64,000 nucleotides of DNA from CAVXWV01 sp963695415 (GCA_963695415.1 CAVOGL010000008.1:248001-312000); one strand, 5' to 3'; positions 9,106 through 19,109 are shown, numbered from the stretch's first letter. Made by a program: numbers and translations. The notes: a model not told the origin generated them from the letters alone.

Positions 9106-9929
9106 TTCTCCTCCTCTGATTCATTCCGTGATCTCTCGTACTGCGCGAGGAATTTACGGTCAATCTCACTCAAGGGCGCTGCTGCCAGCAAATCAGGACG
9201 TCGTTCCCAGGTGCGTTTTAATGACTGCTCCCGCCGCCAGCGTTCAACACGCGCATGGTCACCTGACAGCAATACTTCCGGCACCTTCCAGCCGCGGTAA
9301 TCGGGCGGGCGGGTGTAATGCGGGTATTCCAATAAGCCCGAGGCGAAGGAATCATCGGAAGCGCCATCCGGATCGCCCAACACTCCCGGGATCAAACGGG
9401 TCACCGCGTCAATAAGGATCAAAGCAGGAAGCTCACCCCCCGTGATTACGTAATCACCGATGGATATTTCATCGGTAACCAGCTGTTGCCTGATGCGCTC
9501 GTCCACGCCTTCGTACCTGCCGCAGATCAACGCCAGGCGCGGTTCAGGGTTCCCCATCTGCTCTAATGCTGATTCTGGATGCAGTGTCTCCAGGCGACGC
9601 AGAACCGGAGCAACTAACTCCTGAGCAATAGACTGGGTGAAGGGTCTGCCCTGAGGCGTCAGCAGCAAGACCGGGCAGACAGGCGGACTGCCCAAAACGC
9701 CCTCTACGGCGTTGAATACCGGCTCCACCTTCATCACCATACCTCCCCCACCGCCGTAAGGCATATCATCGGTGACGTGGTGGCGGTCGGTCGCCCAATC
9801 GCGGATGTTGTGCAGGTTTACGCCAATCAAGCCTCGGTCCAGCGCCCGGGAGAGTATGCTTGTACGCAGGTAGGGTTCAAAAACATCGACAAAAAGAGAA
9901 AAAACTTCGAACTGCAAAAGCGGGGGCAT
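9102..9929 (-). CDS. trmD: tRNA (guanine-N1)-methyltransferase TrmD
   Basis: TrmD makes m1G37 in tRNAs and prevents +1 frameshifting. The 275-residue sequence begins with FEVFSLFVDVFEPYLRTSIL and has the signature DDMPYGGGGGMVMKVEP at about residues 54-70. The knotted SPOUT-fold SAM site reads LALICGRYEGVDERI, followed by EISIGDYVITGGELPALILI. All are diagnostic. It is the first gene of its operon and ends in a four-base overlap with the transporter. The usual partners rimM and rplS are not beside it. I saw no convincing promoter immediately upstream. Confidence 0.97.
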   Translation of the reverse strand: MPPLLQFEVFSLFVDVFEPYLRTSILSRALDRGLIGVNLHNIRDWATDRHHVTDDMPYGGGGGMVMKVEPVFNAVEGVLGSPPVCPVLLLTPQGRPFTQSIAQELVAPVLRRLETLHPESALEQMGNPEPRLALICGRYEGVDERIRQQLVTDEISIGDYVITGGELPALILIDAVTRLIPGVLGDPDGASDDSFASGLLEYPHYTRPPDYRGWKVPEVLLSGDHARVERWRREQSLKRTWERRPDLLAAAPLSEIDRKFLAQYERSRNESEEEK

Positions 9930-10027
9930 GTCTGCATTATTCTAGCCGTTCCTTAAAGGATTGTACAGTGCTCTCATTTTACCCGGGTGAGGTGTTAAGA
10001 GCTTTCTGAGCATCCATTCAACTATCC

Positions 10028-10056
10028 TTGACGCTGATATTAGGATTGAGTATGAT
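10028..10056 (+). promoter_or_regulatory. Sigma70-type promoter giving a probable leaderless mRNA
   Basis: TTGACG (10028-10033) and TATGAT (10051-10056) are separated by 17 bases. The ATG of the downstream TPR gene is at 10063, only six bases after the -10 box, about where transcription should start. No ribosome-binding site lies between them, so the transcript is predicted to begin at or next to the start codon. Confidence 0.75.
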
Positions 10057-10062
10057 GAAATC

Positions 10063-11355
10063 ATGTATTTGCGTGGGAGCAAGTGGAGTGTTAACCGCCG
10101 CACGCGCCGTCCGCGCGTCTGGCGCATCCTTCTGCTGTTAATTTTAATCGGTGGAGCGCTTTATGTTAACCAGGTTGTGGTGCCTGCTACCCCACCATTG
10201 TTCATCCCCACACCTACGGTGACCCTGCCTCCGGAATCTTTCGTAAACCGCGCTGAAGAATTTTACCGTGCGGGTAAGTTGGACGCCGCCAAGGAGGCAT
10301 ACGAGCAAGCCATCCAGACCGACCCCAATAACCCCGCCAATTATGTCGAGTTGGCGCGCATACAGACAATCACCGGGGAGTATGAACAAGCCAGAATCAA
10401 TGCCGCCAACGCCATGTTGAAGAACGAAAACAACCCGCTGGCGCACGCAGTTATGGGATGGATCGAGGGTTTCCAGGGAAATTACGTGGAAGCAGAACGT
10501 TCCATCCGCAGGGCACTGGAGTTGGACCCGAACAATGCCCTTGCCCATGCTTATTACGCAGAGATCCTCATCGACCAGATCCAGCAAGATTACGGCTTCC
10601 TCGATAAAGCCATAGCAGAATCGAAGCTGGCGTTGGAATTGGGACCCGATTTACTCGAAAGCCACCGGGTGCGCGGGATCGTGCTGCTGAACACAAACAA
10701 CCTGGAGGAAGCCGTCCAGGAATTCGAGCGGGCAATTGCGATCAACAAAAACATCGCCGACCTGCACCTGTTCCTGGGTGTGGCATACAAGGCACAGGAA
10801 CGCTATGACCTGGCACAAGAAGCCCTGCTGCTGGCTTATTCATTGAACCCTACGGACACAGCATCACTGATAGAACTTTCTCGAGCATATTTTTCTGACG
10901 GTCGATATGCACAGGCAAGCCAATATGCAGAGGAAGCGGTTAAAATCGAGCCCGAAAACCCCCATCGTCACGGTTACCTGGGAATCACCTATTACAAACA
11001 GCTGGAATATCCAAAAGCGATCGATGCCCTGGTATTCGCAGTACAGGGCGGTACAACACCCGACGGTGTCGTGGTGGAGGGGCTGCCATTGTCCTACGAT
11101 GACCGCGTGATGCAGTACTACTGGTATTACGGCTTCTCCCTGGCACGCGCCAACCGCTGCACCGAAGCCGTGCCCATTTTTCAAGCACTCCTTTCAGGGG
11201 TTCCGGACAACGAAATCGCAGTTTTCAATGCCGAAGAAGGTTTGACGATCTGCAAAGAACAAATCGAAACACCTCCGGAAACATTGGACTCCACAGAGAC
11301 CGAAATCCCCGAGGAGACAGAAAATGCTCCCGACCAGGACACACCTCAACCCTGA
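10063..11355 (+). CDS. Membrane-anchored TPR repeat protein (paralogue 1)
   Basis: A 430-residue protein with a basic N-terminus, one membrane segment (ILLLLILIGGALYVNQVVV, about residues 22-40) and a Thr/Pro stretch (PTPTVTLPP). About seven to eight tetratricopeptide repeats follow, for example AEEFYRAGKLDAAKEAYEQA, AERSIRRALELDPNNALAHA and LFLGVAYKAQERYDLAQEAL. The tail is acidic and Thr/Glu/Pro-rich. The repeats should face outside the membrane and act as a protein-interaction scaffold; no enzyme motif is seen. The next gene encodes a paralogue starting 11 bases later. The start has no Shine-Dalgarno sequence but fits the leaderless promoter just upstream. Confidence 0.85.
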   Translation: MYLRGSKWSVNRRTRRPRVWRILLLLILIGGALYVNQVVVPATPPLFIPTPTVTLPPESFVNRAEEFYRAGKLDAAKEAYEQAIQTDPNNPANYVELARIQTITGEYEQARINAANAMLKNENNPLAHAVMGWIEGFQGNYVEAERSIRRALELDPNNALAHAYYAEILIDQIQQDYGFLDKAIAESKLALELGPDLLESHRVRGIVLLNTNNLEEAVQEFERAIAINKNIADLHLFLGVAYKAQERYDLAQEALLLAYSLNPTDTASLIELSRAYFSDGRYAQASQYAEEAVKIEPENPHRHGYLGITYYKQLEYPKAIDALVFAVQGGTTPDGVVVEGLPLSYDDRVMQYYWYYGFSLARANRCTEAVPIFQALLSGVPDNEIAVFNAEEGLTICKEQIETPPETLDSTETEIPEETENAPDQDTPQP

Positions 11356-11366
11356 GCAACCCATAG

Positions 11367-12773
11367 ATGGACCGTAAGTTGGTGGGCAAAAGACCCACTT
11401 TCCGTCCGAAAAAACGGATTTCCTTTTACCGCCTGATGCTGTGGGTCAGCCTGATCCTGGCAGGAATCTGGGTTCTCTTCGCCTTCGAGCGGGGAGAATT
11501 AAAATCCCCCTTCGAGCCGACGCCCACACCGACCAGGGTGCCTGAATCCTTCTTCATGGAAGCAGAGGCATATTTCGACGCCGGGAAACTGGATGATCCG
11601 GGCAATAACCCGCTCATCTCGAACCAGCCGGCGGTCAACGACGCCATCGAAGCTTACCAGGCTGCCCTTGCAGGAGACCCAAACAACGCTGAGGCATGGG
11701 CAGAACTGGCACGAATCCAGGTGTATTCGTCCAGCCTGTTGAGAAACGATGCCGAACGCATGGCGCGGCTCGAAGAGGCACTGCAATCAGCAAACCGAGC
11801 CGTAGAGTTGGCTCCTGACGAAAGCAATAACCACGCCATCCGGGCGTTTGCCCTGGATTGGCTGGCGTCTAACCCGCTGGTTGATCCAGCTTTGACGGAA
11901 GATTATCTCAACCAGGCTGAACTGGCAGCATCAAGAGCGCTTCAGCTTGACCCAGAGAACCCCCTGGCTCTGGCATTTTATGCGGAAATCCTGGCAGACC
12001 GCTCGAAATGGCTGCAGGCAGAGAAATTTGCCACACAGGCTGTCACCCTTGGACCGGAATTGATGGACACGCACCGGGTGCGCGGTTATGTCATGGAAAC
12101 GCTGGCACAGTATAACGAAGCGATCAAAGAATACCTCGAAGCCGCGCAGATAGCGCCCAACATGACCTTTATCTACCTGCGCATCGGCGCTAATTTTCGA
12201 GAAGGTATTAAAAACGTAGATCGCGCATTGGAGTATTTCGAGAAAGCGGCTGTGATCAACCAGCAGCTGGGAGTGGAAAACCCGCTGCCATACCTCGAGA
12301 TTGCGCGCACGTATTCACAAGATGGGCAGTTTTTCGCCGCATCCATCAATGCACAGAAAGCTCTGGAGCTCGATAAATTCAACGCGCACACATACGGGCA
12401 GCTGGGAATGATATTCCGGCGAGCGCGCAACTACGAGGGGGCAATGCCCATGCTGAAATGTGCGGTGGTCGGCTGCACGGCTGAAGAAAATGAGGCTGGC
12501 GGTGTTGAAATCATCGGACTGCCATTGACCAGCCCGACAGTCGCATATTATTACGTGGAATATGGCACAAATCTGGCATTCCTCAGCCGACCCAACGAAA
12601 ACTACTGCCCCCAGGCACTGCCAATCCTGGCACAGGTGAAGGCAGCCGCCCCGCAGTGGAATGATCCATTCTTAATCGCCATCGCTGAAGACAGCGAAGG
12701 CATCTGCCTTAGGGTCAACTCAGGCGTGGATAACCTGCCGGAGGAGACGCCGTCTGAAGAAGACGCCGTCTGA
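11367..12773 (+). CDS. Membrane-anchored TPR repeat protein (paralogue 2), tail possibly frameshifted
   Basis: A 468-residue protein with the same plan as its upstream neighbour: basic start, one membrane segment (LMLWVSLILAGIWVLFAF), a Thr/Pro linker, then TPR units such as AYQAALAGDPNNAEAWAELA and ASRALQLDPENPLALAFYAE. The shared pattern GPELMDTHRVRGYV (GPDLLESHRVRGIV in paralogue 1) shows that the two arose by tandem duplication. At the 3' end a 13-base sequence GACGCCGTCTGAA recurs with a 16-base period near 12744-12772, which shifts the frame into a stop. Without one base there, the frame would continue as EQTPQTTPTAEDMMEP to 12822, closer to the tail of paralogue 1. Function unknown. 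Confidence 0.83.
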   Translation: MDRKLVGKRPTFRPKKRISFYRLMLWVSLILAGIWVLFAFERGELKSPFEPTPTPTRVPESFFMEAEAYFDAGKLDDPGNNPLISNQPAVNDAIEAYQAALAGDPNNAEAWAELARIQVYSSSLLRNDAERMARLEEALQSANRAVELAPDESNNHAIRAFALDWLASNPLVDPALTEDYLNQAELAASRALQLDPENPLALAFYAEILADRSKWLQAEKFATQAVTLGPELMDTHRVRGYVMETLAQYNEAIKEYLEAAQIAPNMTFIYLRIGANFREGIKNVDRALEYFEKAAVINQQLGVENPLPYLEIARTYSQDGQFFAASINAQKALELDKFNAHTYGQLGMIFRRARNYEGAMPMLKCAVVGCTAEENEAGGVEIIGLPLTSPTVAYYYVEYGTNLAFLSRPNENYCPQALPILAQVKAAAPQWNDPFLIAIAEDSEGICLRVNSGVDNLPEETPSEEDAV

Positions 12774-12880
12774 ACAGACGCCGCAAACAACACCCACAGC
12801 AGAAGACATGATGGAACCCTGACCGCTTCGAAGGGGGAGGGGGCTGTATAAGATTTTTATATGAATTTAATCTTATCCTC

Positions 12881-12909
12881 TTGACTTCTATCCTAAATAT
12901 AGGTATGAT
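12881..12909 (+). promoter_or_regulatory. Sigma70-type promoter of groES-groEL
   Basis: TTGACT (12881-12886) and TATGAT (12904-12909) are separated by 17 bases, close to ideal. Transcription should start near 12916, just upstream of the CIRCE-like repeat. The rest of the gap after 12773 holds the possible TPR tail extension and no other gene. Confidence 0.88.
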
Positions 12910-12920
12910 TTCAACGCATT

Positions 12921-12947
12921 TTAGCAGGCGATAGAGTAGACTGCTAA
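12921..12947 (+). promoter_or_regulatory. Variant CIRCE operator of groES-groEL
   Basis: Arms TTAGCAGGC (12921-12929) and GACTGCTAA (12939-12947) flank exactly nine bases. The symmetry extends to ATTTTAGCAG/CTGCTAAAAT (12918-12950). The core is the same as at the hrcA operator, TTAGCAG and CTGCTAA. The element begins 11 bases after the -10 box. Confidence 0.9.
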
Positions 12948-12987
12948 AATCGATCAAATCCAAAACCATATTACACAGGAGGTTCGT

Positions 12988-13284
12988 ATGTCACTCTCTC
13001 TTAAACCCTTGGGCAGCCGGGTCGTGGTTGAGCCAATCGAGCAGGAAGAAGTCACGGCTGGCGGTATAGTGCTTCCGGAAACAGCAAAAGAGAAGCCGCA
13101 AAAGGGAAAAATTCTGTCCGTAGGACCCGGTGAGCGGGATGATGATGGAAAACGCATCCCAATGGACGTAAAAGCTGGCGACACCGTTCTGTTCGCCAAG
13201 TACGCAGGCACCGAAATCAAAATCAGCAGCAAAAAACTGTTGATCTTGAAAGAGTCAGACGTTCTCGCAATTCTTGACGAATAA
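12988..13284 (+). CDS. groES: Co-chaperonin GroES
   Basis: The heptameric 10-kDa lid of the GroEL chamber. The 98-residue sequence has the family features LGSRVVVEPIEQEE, TAGGIVLPETAKEKPQKGKI (mobile loop) and AGDTVLFAKYAGTEIKI. An AGGAGG ribosome-binding site lies at 12977-12982, ahead of the ATG. It is the first gene after a strong promoter with a CIRCE-like operator and precedes groEL by 26 bases. Confidence 0.97.
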   Translation: MSLSLKPLGSRVVVEPIEQEEVTAGGIVLPETAKEKPQKGKILSVGPGERDDDGKRIPMDVKAGDTVLFAKYAGTEIKISSKKLLILKESDVLAILDE

Positions 13285-13310
13285 AATCAATCAATAAGGA
13301 GTAATAATCT

Positions 13311-14957
13311 ATGGCTAAACAACTTCTATTCTCCGAAGAGGCACGCCGCAAGCTTTCCCGTGGTATGGAAACGCTGGCTGATGCAGTTTCAACTACTCTC
13401 GGACCCAAGGGACGCAACGTCGCCCTGGATAAAAAATTTGGTTCCCCGACCATCACCCACGACGGTGTCACGGTCGCCAAGGAAATCGAGCTGGAAGACC
13501 CATTCGAGAATATGGGCGCCCAACTTCTCAAAGAAGCCGCCACCAAGACGAACGACATCGCTGGAGACGGCACCACCACTTCAACCGTACTGGCACACTC
13601 CATCGTCGTTGAGGGCATGAAGAACCTGGCAGCCGGCGCCAATCCTATGCTGCTCAAGCGCGGCATCGAAGCAGCCACCAAAGCTGTCGCCGCAAAGATC
13701 AACGAGCAGTCCATCGAAGTTACCACCAAAGACGAGATCGCCAATGTGGCATCGATCTCTGCCCAGGACCGCGTGATCGGCGATCTGATCGCTGAGGTCA
13801 TGGACAAGGTTGGTAAAGACGGCGTCATCACGGTCGAAGAATCGCGCGGTCTCGAATTCGAAACCGAATATGTTGAAGGTATGCAGTTCGACCGCGGCTA
13901 CATTTCGCCCTATTTCATCACCGACCCCGAGCACATGGAAGCCTCCATCGACGACGCTTACCTGCTCGTTCACGACAAGAAAATCTCCGCCGCCACCGAC
14001 ATCGTTCCCTTACTGGAAAAACTGGTCCAGGTTGGACGGCGTGACCTGATCCTCATCTCCGAGGACGTTGACGGCGAAGCACTGGCAACCCTGGTGCTGA
14101 ACAAACTGCGCGGCATGTTGAATGTCGTCGCCGTGAAAGCCCCCGGATTTGGCGACCGCCGCAAGGCAATGCTGCAAGACATCGCCATCCTGACCGGCGC
14201 AACCGTCATCTCTGAAGAGACCGGTCGCAAACTGGAAAGCGCTGAGATCGCTGACCTGGGTCGTGCCGAGAAAGTCATTGTCACCAAAGATGATACAACC
14301 ATCATCGGCGGCAAAGGCGAAGCTTCCCAGATCAAGGGACGCATCGAGCAGATCCGTGTTGAGATCGACAACAGCACCAGCGACTATGACAAAGAGAAAC
14401 TGCAGGAGCGCCTCGCCAAGCTTTCCGGTGGCGTCGCCATCATCCGTGTTGGAGCAGCAACCGAGACAGAACTGAAAGAGAAAAAGCACCGAGTTGAGGA
14501 CGCACTTTCAGCCACCCGCGCCGCCGTTGAGGAAGGGATTGTCCCAGGCGGTGGAGTGACCCTGATCAACGCCATGGCAGCTCTGGAAAAATTCACCGTT
14601 GAAGGTGAGGATGCTCAGATCGGCGTCAACATCGTTCGCAAAGCCCTCGAGGTTCCCATGCGCAAGATCGCCCAGAATGCCGGCAAAGACGGCTCCGTTG
14701 TTTTGGAAACCGTCCGCCGCCTTCAGAAAGAAAAGAAAAATCTTCGCATCGGCTACAATGTGCTCTCAGAAGAGTACACGGACCTGGTTGAAGACGGCGT
14801 TATCGACCCCGCCAAGGTTACCCGCGGCGCCCTCGAAAACGCATCCTCCATCGCAGCGATGATCCTGACAACAGAAGCTTTGATTACTGACGTTCCCGAG
14901 AAACATTCACCGTCACCAATGCCTCCTGGTGGTGGGATGGGTGGAATGGATTACTAA
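13311..14957 (+). CDS. groEL: Chaperonin GroEL
   Basis: 60-kDa chaperonin subunit of 548 residues. Hallmarks include TLGPKGRNVALDKKFGSPTI, the ATP-binding GDGTTTSTVLAHSIV and AAVEEGIVPGGGVTLI near the C-terminal equatorial domain. The Gly/Met-rich tail ends PPGGGMGGMDY. It is co-transcribed with groES and ends just before a strong hairpin terminator. Length and sequence are normal, with no frame defect. It is probably also the cofactor that keeps HrcA active, closing the feedback loop on both operons. Confidence 0.98.
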   Translation: MAKQLLFSEEARRKLSRGMETLADAVSTTLGPKGRNVALDKKFGSPTITHDGVTVAKEIELEDPFENMGAQLLKEAATKTNDIAGDGTTTSTVLAHSIVVEGMKNLAAGANPMLLKRGIEAATKAVAAKINEQSIEVTTKDEIANVASISAQDRVIGDLIAEVMDKVGKDGVITVEESRGLEFETEYVEGMQFDRGYISPYFITDPEHMEASIDDAYLLVHDKKISAATDIVPLLEKLVQVGRRDLILISEDVDGEALATLVLNKLRGMLNVVAVKAPGFGDRRKAMLQDIAILTGATVISEETGRKLESAEIADLGRAEKVIVTKDDTTIIGGKGEASQIKGRIEQIRVEIDNSTSDYDKEKLQERLAKLSGGVAIIRVGAATETELKEKKHRVEDALSATRAAVEEGIVPGGGVTLINAMAALEKFTVEGEDAQIGVNIVRKALEVPMRKIAQNAGKDGSVVLETVRRLQKEKKNLRIGYNVLSEEYTDLVEDGVIDPAKVTRGALENASSIAAMILTTEALITDVPEKHSPSPMPPGGGMGGMDY

Positions 14958-14990
14958 ATCGATCCAGAACAATCACTGGTCGATCAATTT

Positions 14991-15032
14991 GCGGTGGTTT
15001 GCAGAGCATTCTGTAAACCACCGCTTTTATTT
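14991..15032 (+). terminator. Rho-independent terminator after groEL
   Basis: A 15-bp stem (14991-15005 with 15010-15024, one G-U pair) with a GCAT loop is followed by TTTTATTT. It closes the groES-groEL unit. Confidence 0.9.
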
Positions 15033-15037
15033 CAGGA

Positions 15038-15043
15038 TATAAT
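15038..15043 (+). promoter_or_regulatory. Consensus -10 box upstream of RNase J
   Basis: TATAAT at 15038-15043 lies 11 bases before the ATG at 15055, so the 5' leader would be only about five bases. No Shine-Dalgarno sequence is present. A -35 box is not obvious because the groEL terminator occupies that position. Confidence 0.5.
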
Positions 15044-15054
15044 TAATCATTAAT

Positions 15055-16696
15055 ATGACTAAAAACAAACTACGCATCATCCCCCTGGGCGGATTAGGGG
15101 AAGTCGGAAAAAACATGATGGCATACGAATATGGGAAGAACATCCTGGTGGTGGATACCGGGATCATGTTCCCAGAAAACGATATGCTCGGGATCGATTA
15201 CATTATCCCGGATTTTCATTACCTGATGGATAAACGCGATTGGGTACGCGGCATCGTCATCACCCATGGGCACGAGGACCACATCGGCGCGATCCAGCAT
15301 GTGGTGGAAGAGATTCAGGCGCCAATTTACGCCACCCCATTGACCATGGGGCTGCTGGAAAACAAACTCTCTCGAGGCGGCTTGATCCACAAGGTTGAGC
15401 TGAATACGATCGAGGCAGGGGACTCGATCCAGGTCGGTCCTTTTGAGGTCGAATTCTTCCACGTCTGCCATTCCATCCCGGACGGCGTGGGGTTGGGGAT
15501 CACAACTCCGGTCGGTCTGGTGGTGCATTCGGGCGATTATAAGTTCGACCACACTCCGGTGGACAACTGGCCCAGCGATTATTCCAAGCTGGCAGAATTC
15601 CAACGGCGCGGCGTGCTGGCGCTGCTGGCAAACTCCACCAACGCCACCCGCCCCGGTTGGACGCCTTCCGAGCGCGTCATCGACACCGGTTTCCGCGAGG
15701 TTTTCCGCACAGCGCCCGGGCGAATCATCATCGCCAGTTTTGCCTCGCTTATTTCGCGCATGCAGCAGGTGGGCAACGCTGCTCTGGAACACAAGCGCAA
15801 GCTGGCTTTTGTGGGCACCAGCATGGTCGAAAACGCGCGCATTGCGCGCAAACTTGGCTATCTGGACTTACCCGATAACCTGGTTGTCCCACTCGAGCAG
15901 ACATTAAAAATGCCGGGGCACCAGGTCGTGCTCATGTCCACTGGCACCCAGGGTGAGCCAACATCCATCATGGGCAGGCTTTCCACGGGTACAAACCGCC
16001 AGTTCGATCTGCTTCCTGGCGACACCGTTGTGCTCTCATCCCACCCAATCCCCGGCAATGAAGAAAGTGTTTACCGCACAATCAACCGCCTGCTGCGCCG
16101 CGGCGCAACCGTTATTTACGAGGCGATCGCCCCGGTGCATGTCTCGGGACACGCCAGCTCGGAAGAGATGAAGCTGCTGCTGCACCTGGTAAAACCCAAG
16201 TTTTTCATCCCCATCCACGGTGAACTGCACCACCTCCAGCAGCACGCCAAGATTCGCGCGTCAAATTGGCATGCCCGAGGAGAACATCTGCGTGATTGAG
16301 AACGGGCAAGTGGTCGAGTTCTCGGACGACGGCATGGAGCTGGCTGAACGCGTACCCGGCGGGTATGTTTTTGTCGATGGCGCAGGGGTGGGTGACATCG
16401 GTCCAACCATCGTGCGAGAGAGAGAGGCGCTCTCGCGCGACGGGTTTGTGTTGGTCAACGTCACGGTCGACCAGCACAGCTACCGCATGATCAATGAACC
16501 TGAAATAATCACACGCGGTTTTGTTTACGGTAAAAACGGTGAAGACCTGTTCGAATCCGCCCGTAAGCTGGTAAACGATGCCATCATCAGTGGTGAGGGC
16601 AACGTGCAGAGCGATCTGGAGCAGACCATAAAATCTTTCCTGTTCAACAAAACCCGCAGACGACCGATGGTTTTTGTTATGTTGAACAAGGTCTGA
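15055..16696 (+). CDS. rnj: Ribonuclease J (frameshift within gene)
   Basis: Metallo-beta-lactamase/beta-CASP exo/endoribonuclease of mRNA turnover and rRNA maturation. It opens KLRIIPLGGLGEVGKNMMAY and has the zinc motif THGHEDHIGAI near residues 70-80. The beta-CASP section includes GHASSEEMKLLLHLVKPKF followed by IPIHGELHHL, typical of RNase J. The frame is broken near 16251-16257: AAGATT is followed by one extra base before GCGCGTCAAATTGG. Beyond it the sequence continues ARQIGMPEENICVIENG and on to the C-terminal domain, which stops at 16696. With that base removed the protein has about 546 residues, normal for RNase J. It stands alone, directly after groEL. Confidence 0.93.
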
Positions 16697-16772
16697 TACA
16701 GATGCCAGACCACACAAAAAAGCTGTCCACAAAATCATTAAAAACATAATCCTGCTCTCCAAGGAGTGACCG

Positions 16773-19107
16773 ATGAAATTTACCAATGGTTATTGGGGAA
16801 TGCGGGAAGGCTGCACACCCCATTACGCGGCACATCTCAAATCTTACGACCTGGAAGATTCCAGTTTAACCGTCTACGCCCCCACGAAACAGTTATCCCA
16901 CCGCGGGGACACGTTAAACCTGGCGATGCTGTCCGTGCGCTTCTCCTCGCCAATGGAGGACGTAATCCGCGTGCAGATCTACCATCACAAAGGTTACGGG
17001 GAGAGAAAACCCCAATTCGACCTGCTCGAGCAGCCCGCATTCACTGTAAAGGCTATGGACTCTGCAGACACAGTCTCTTTCACCAGCGGAAATTTGAGCG
17101 CCGAGGTGCCGAAATCAGGGAACTGGCAGGTTACTTTCAAAGCCGGCGGCAAGACAATCACCCAGAGCGGCTGGCGAGGCATGGGCACCGTGGACACACC
17201 TGAAGGCAGGTTCATCCACGAACAATTGGGGCTTGGCGTGGGTGAATGTGTGTATGGGCTGGGGGAGCGCTTTACGCCCTTTGTTAAGAATGGTCAGGTC
17301 GTCGATATCTGGAACGAGGATGGGGGTACCAGCAGCGAAATCGCCTATAAGAATATCCCCTTTTACCTGACCAACCGGGGTTACGGCGTGCTGGTGAACC
17401 ATCCCGAAAAAGTTTCCTTCGAAGCTGCCTCCGAGAAGGTTACGCGCGTACAGTTCAGCGTACCTGGCAACCAGCTTGACTACTACCTGATCTATGGACC
17501 GGATCCAAAACATATCTTATCCAAATACACCGCCCTCACCGGGCGACCCGCCCTGCCGCCTGCCTGGTCCTTCGGCTTGTGGCTGACCACCTCATTCACC
17601 ACAGATTATGACGAAGAGACCGTTACCGGTTTCATCCAGGGGATGGCAGACCGGGAAATTCCCCTGCACGTTTTCCATTTCGACTGCTTCTGGATGAAAG
17701 CCTTCCACTGGACGAACTTCGAATGGGACGAGGATGTTTTCCCGGACCCAGAGGGGATGCTCAGGCGCCTGAAGGCACGCGGCCTGCGCATCTGCGTATG
17801 GATCAACCCGTACATCGCGCAGCGCTCGAAAATGTTCGACGAAGGCATGCAGAACGGCTACCTGCTCAGGAGACCTGACGGCAGCGTCTGGCAGACTGAC
17901 CTGTGGCAGGCGGGAATGGGTGTCGTCGATTTCACCAACCCGCAAGCGCGGCAATGGTACGGCGATAAACTACGCGCCCTGATCGACATGGGCGTGGACA
18001 CATTCAAAACTGATTTTGGCGAGAGGATCCCAACCGATGTGGTTTACTTCGACGGGTCTGACCCGCTCAAAATGCACAACTTTTACCCCTTCATTTACAA
18101 CCAGACCGTTTTCGAGGTGCTCGAGGAGAAGCTGGGGAAAGGTGAAGCCGCTGTGTTCGCCAGGTCCGCCACGGTCGGAAGCCAGCGCTACCCGGTGCAT
18201 TGGGGCGGTGACTGCACTGCCACATTCGAATCGATGGCTGAAAGCCTGCGCGGCGGATTGAGCCTGTGTTTGTCCGGATTTGGTTTCTGGAGCCACGACA
18301 TCGGCGGCTTCGAACAGACTGCCTCCGCGGATGTGTACAAACGCTGGTGCGCGTTCGGTCTGCTCTCCTCACACAGCCGGCTTCACGGATCTTCCTCCTA
18401 CCGGGTGCCCTGGCTCTACGATGAAGAGGCGGTGGAAGTTTTGCGCGCATTTACCCGCTTGAAGTGCAGGCTGATGCCGTACATGTTCCAGGCAGCCGTA
18501 CAGGCACACCGGAACGGGATCCCCATGATCCGCGCTATGATGCTCGAATTCCCGAACGACCCGGCAAGCGATTATCTCGACCGCCAGTACATGCTCGGGG
18601 ACGCGCTCCTGGTCGCGCCCGTCTTCTCCAGCGATGGCAAGGTGGCTTATTACGTTCCAGCCGGAGTCTGGACCCATTTCCTGTCAGGTGAGACCGTGGA
18701 AGGACCGGGATGGATGCAGGAGCAGCATGACTTCTTCAGCCTGCCCCTGCTGGTGCGCCCGAACTCGATCGTCCCGGTAGGGGGCAGGGACGATGTGCCG
18801 GATTATGACTTTGCGGACGGCGTGACCCTGCGGGCTTACGAACTGTCGGACGGTACACAAAGCGTGACCATCACCAAGCGCGGACGGAGAAGATGAGACA
18901 ACATTCAACCTGGAATGCCGGCTGGAACGCCAGGAGAAGGTAATCACGGTAGATGGGCAGGGAACCCAAAAACCCTGGAAACTGCTCCTTGCCAACCAGC
19001 ATACTTTTTCTTCCGTGGAAAATGGTAATGCTGAAGACACGAAAGAGGGACTGCTGGTGCTGCCGGTTGATGCCTCCAAACCAGCCATCCTCAAGCTGGG
19101 AGAGTAA
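16773..19107 (+). CDS. yicI: Glycoside hydrolase family 31 alpha-xylosidase, YicI-type (3' frameshift)
   Basis: Predicted to release alpha-xylose from xyloglucan oligosaccharides such as isoprimeverose. The sequence follows E. coli YicI closely: YGLGERFTPFVKNGQ, HFDCFWMKAFHWTNFEWDE and TDFGERIPTDVVYFDG. The expected catalytic nucleophile is Asp414 (FKTDFGE) and the acid/base Asp480 (WGGDCTA). The first frame stops at 18896, but one extra base near 18884-18888 explains this. The next frame continues ADGEDETTFNLECRLERQ and ends at 19107, giving about 777 residues (YicI has 772). No signal peptide, so it is cytoplasmic and needs an oligosaccharide importer located elsewhere. A ribosome-binding site AAGGAG precedes the ATG. 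The next gene starts three bases after the reconstructed stop. Confidence 0.93.
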
Positions 19108-19109
19108 AG

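Noticed and set aside
14010..14489. Long minus-strand open frames opposite groEL
   Set aside because: They are shadows of the highly biased groEL codons, have no family resemblance, and lie fully within an essential conserved gene.
15055..16696. Programmed ribosomal frameshifting in rnj and others
   Set aside because: No slippery heptamer with downstream structure was seen at the breaks. The breaks are in unrelated genes and mostly insertions, so sequencing error is more likely.
18894..18896. TGA in yicI as a possible selenocysteine codon
   Set aside because: Reading through in frame gives no family match, whereas the +1 frame restores the YicI C-terminus and a stop just before the next gene.
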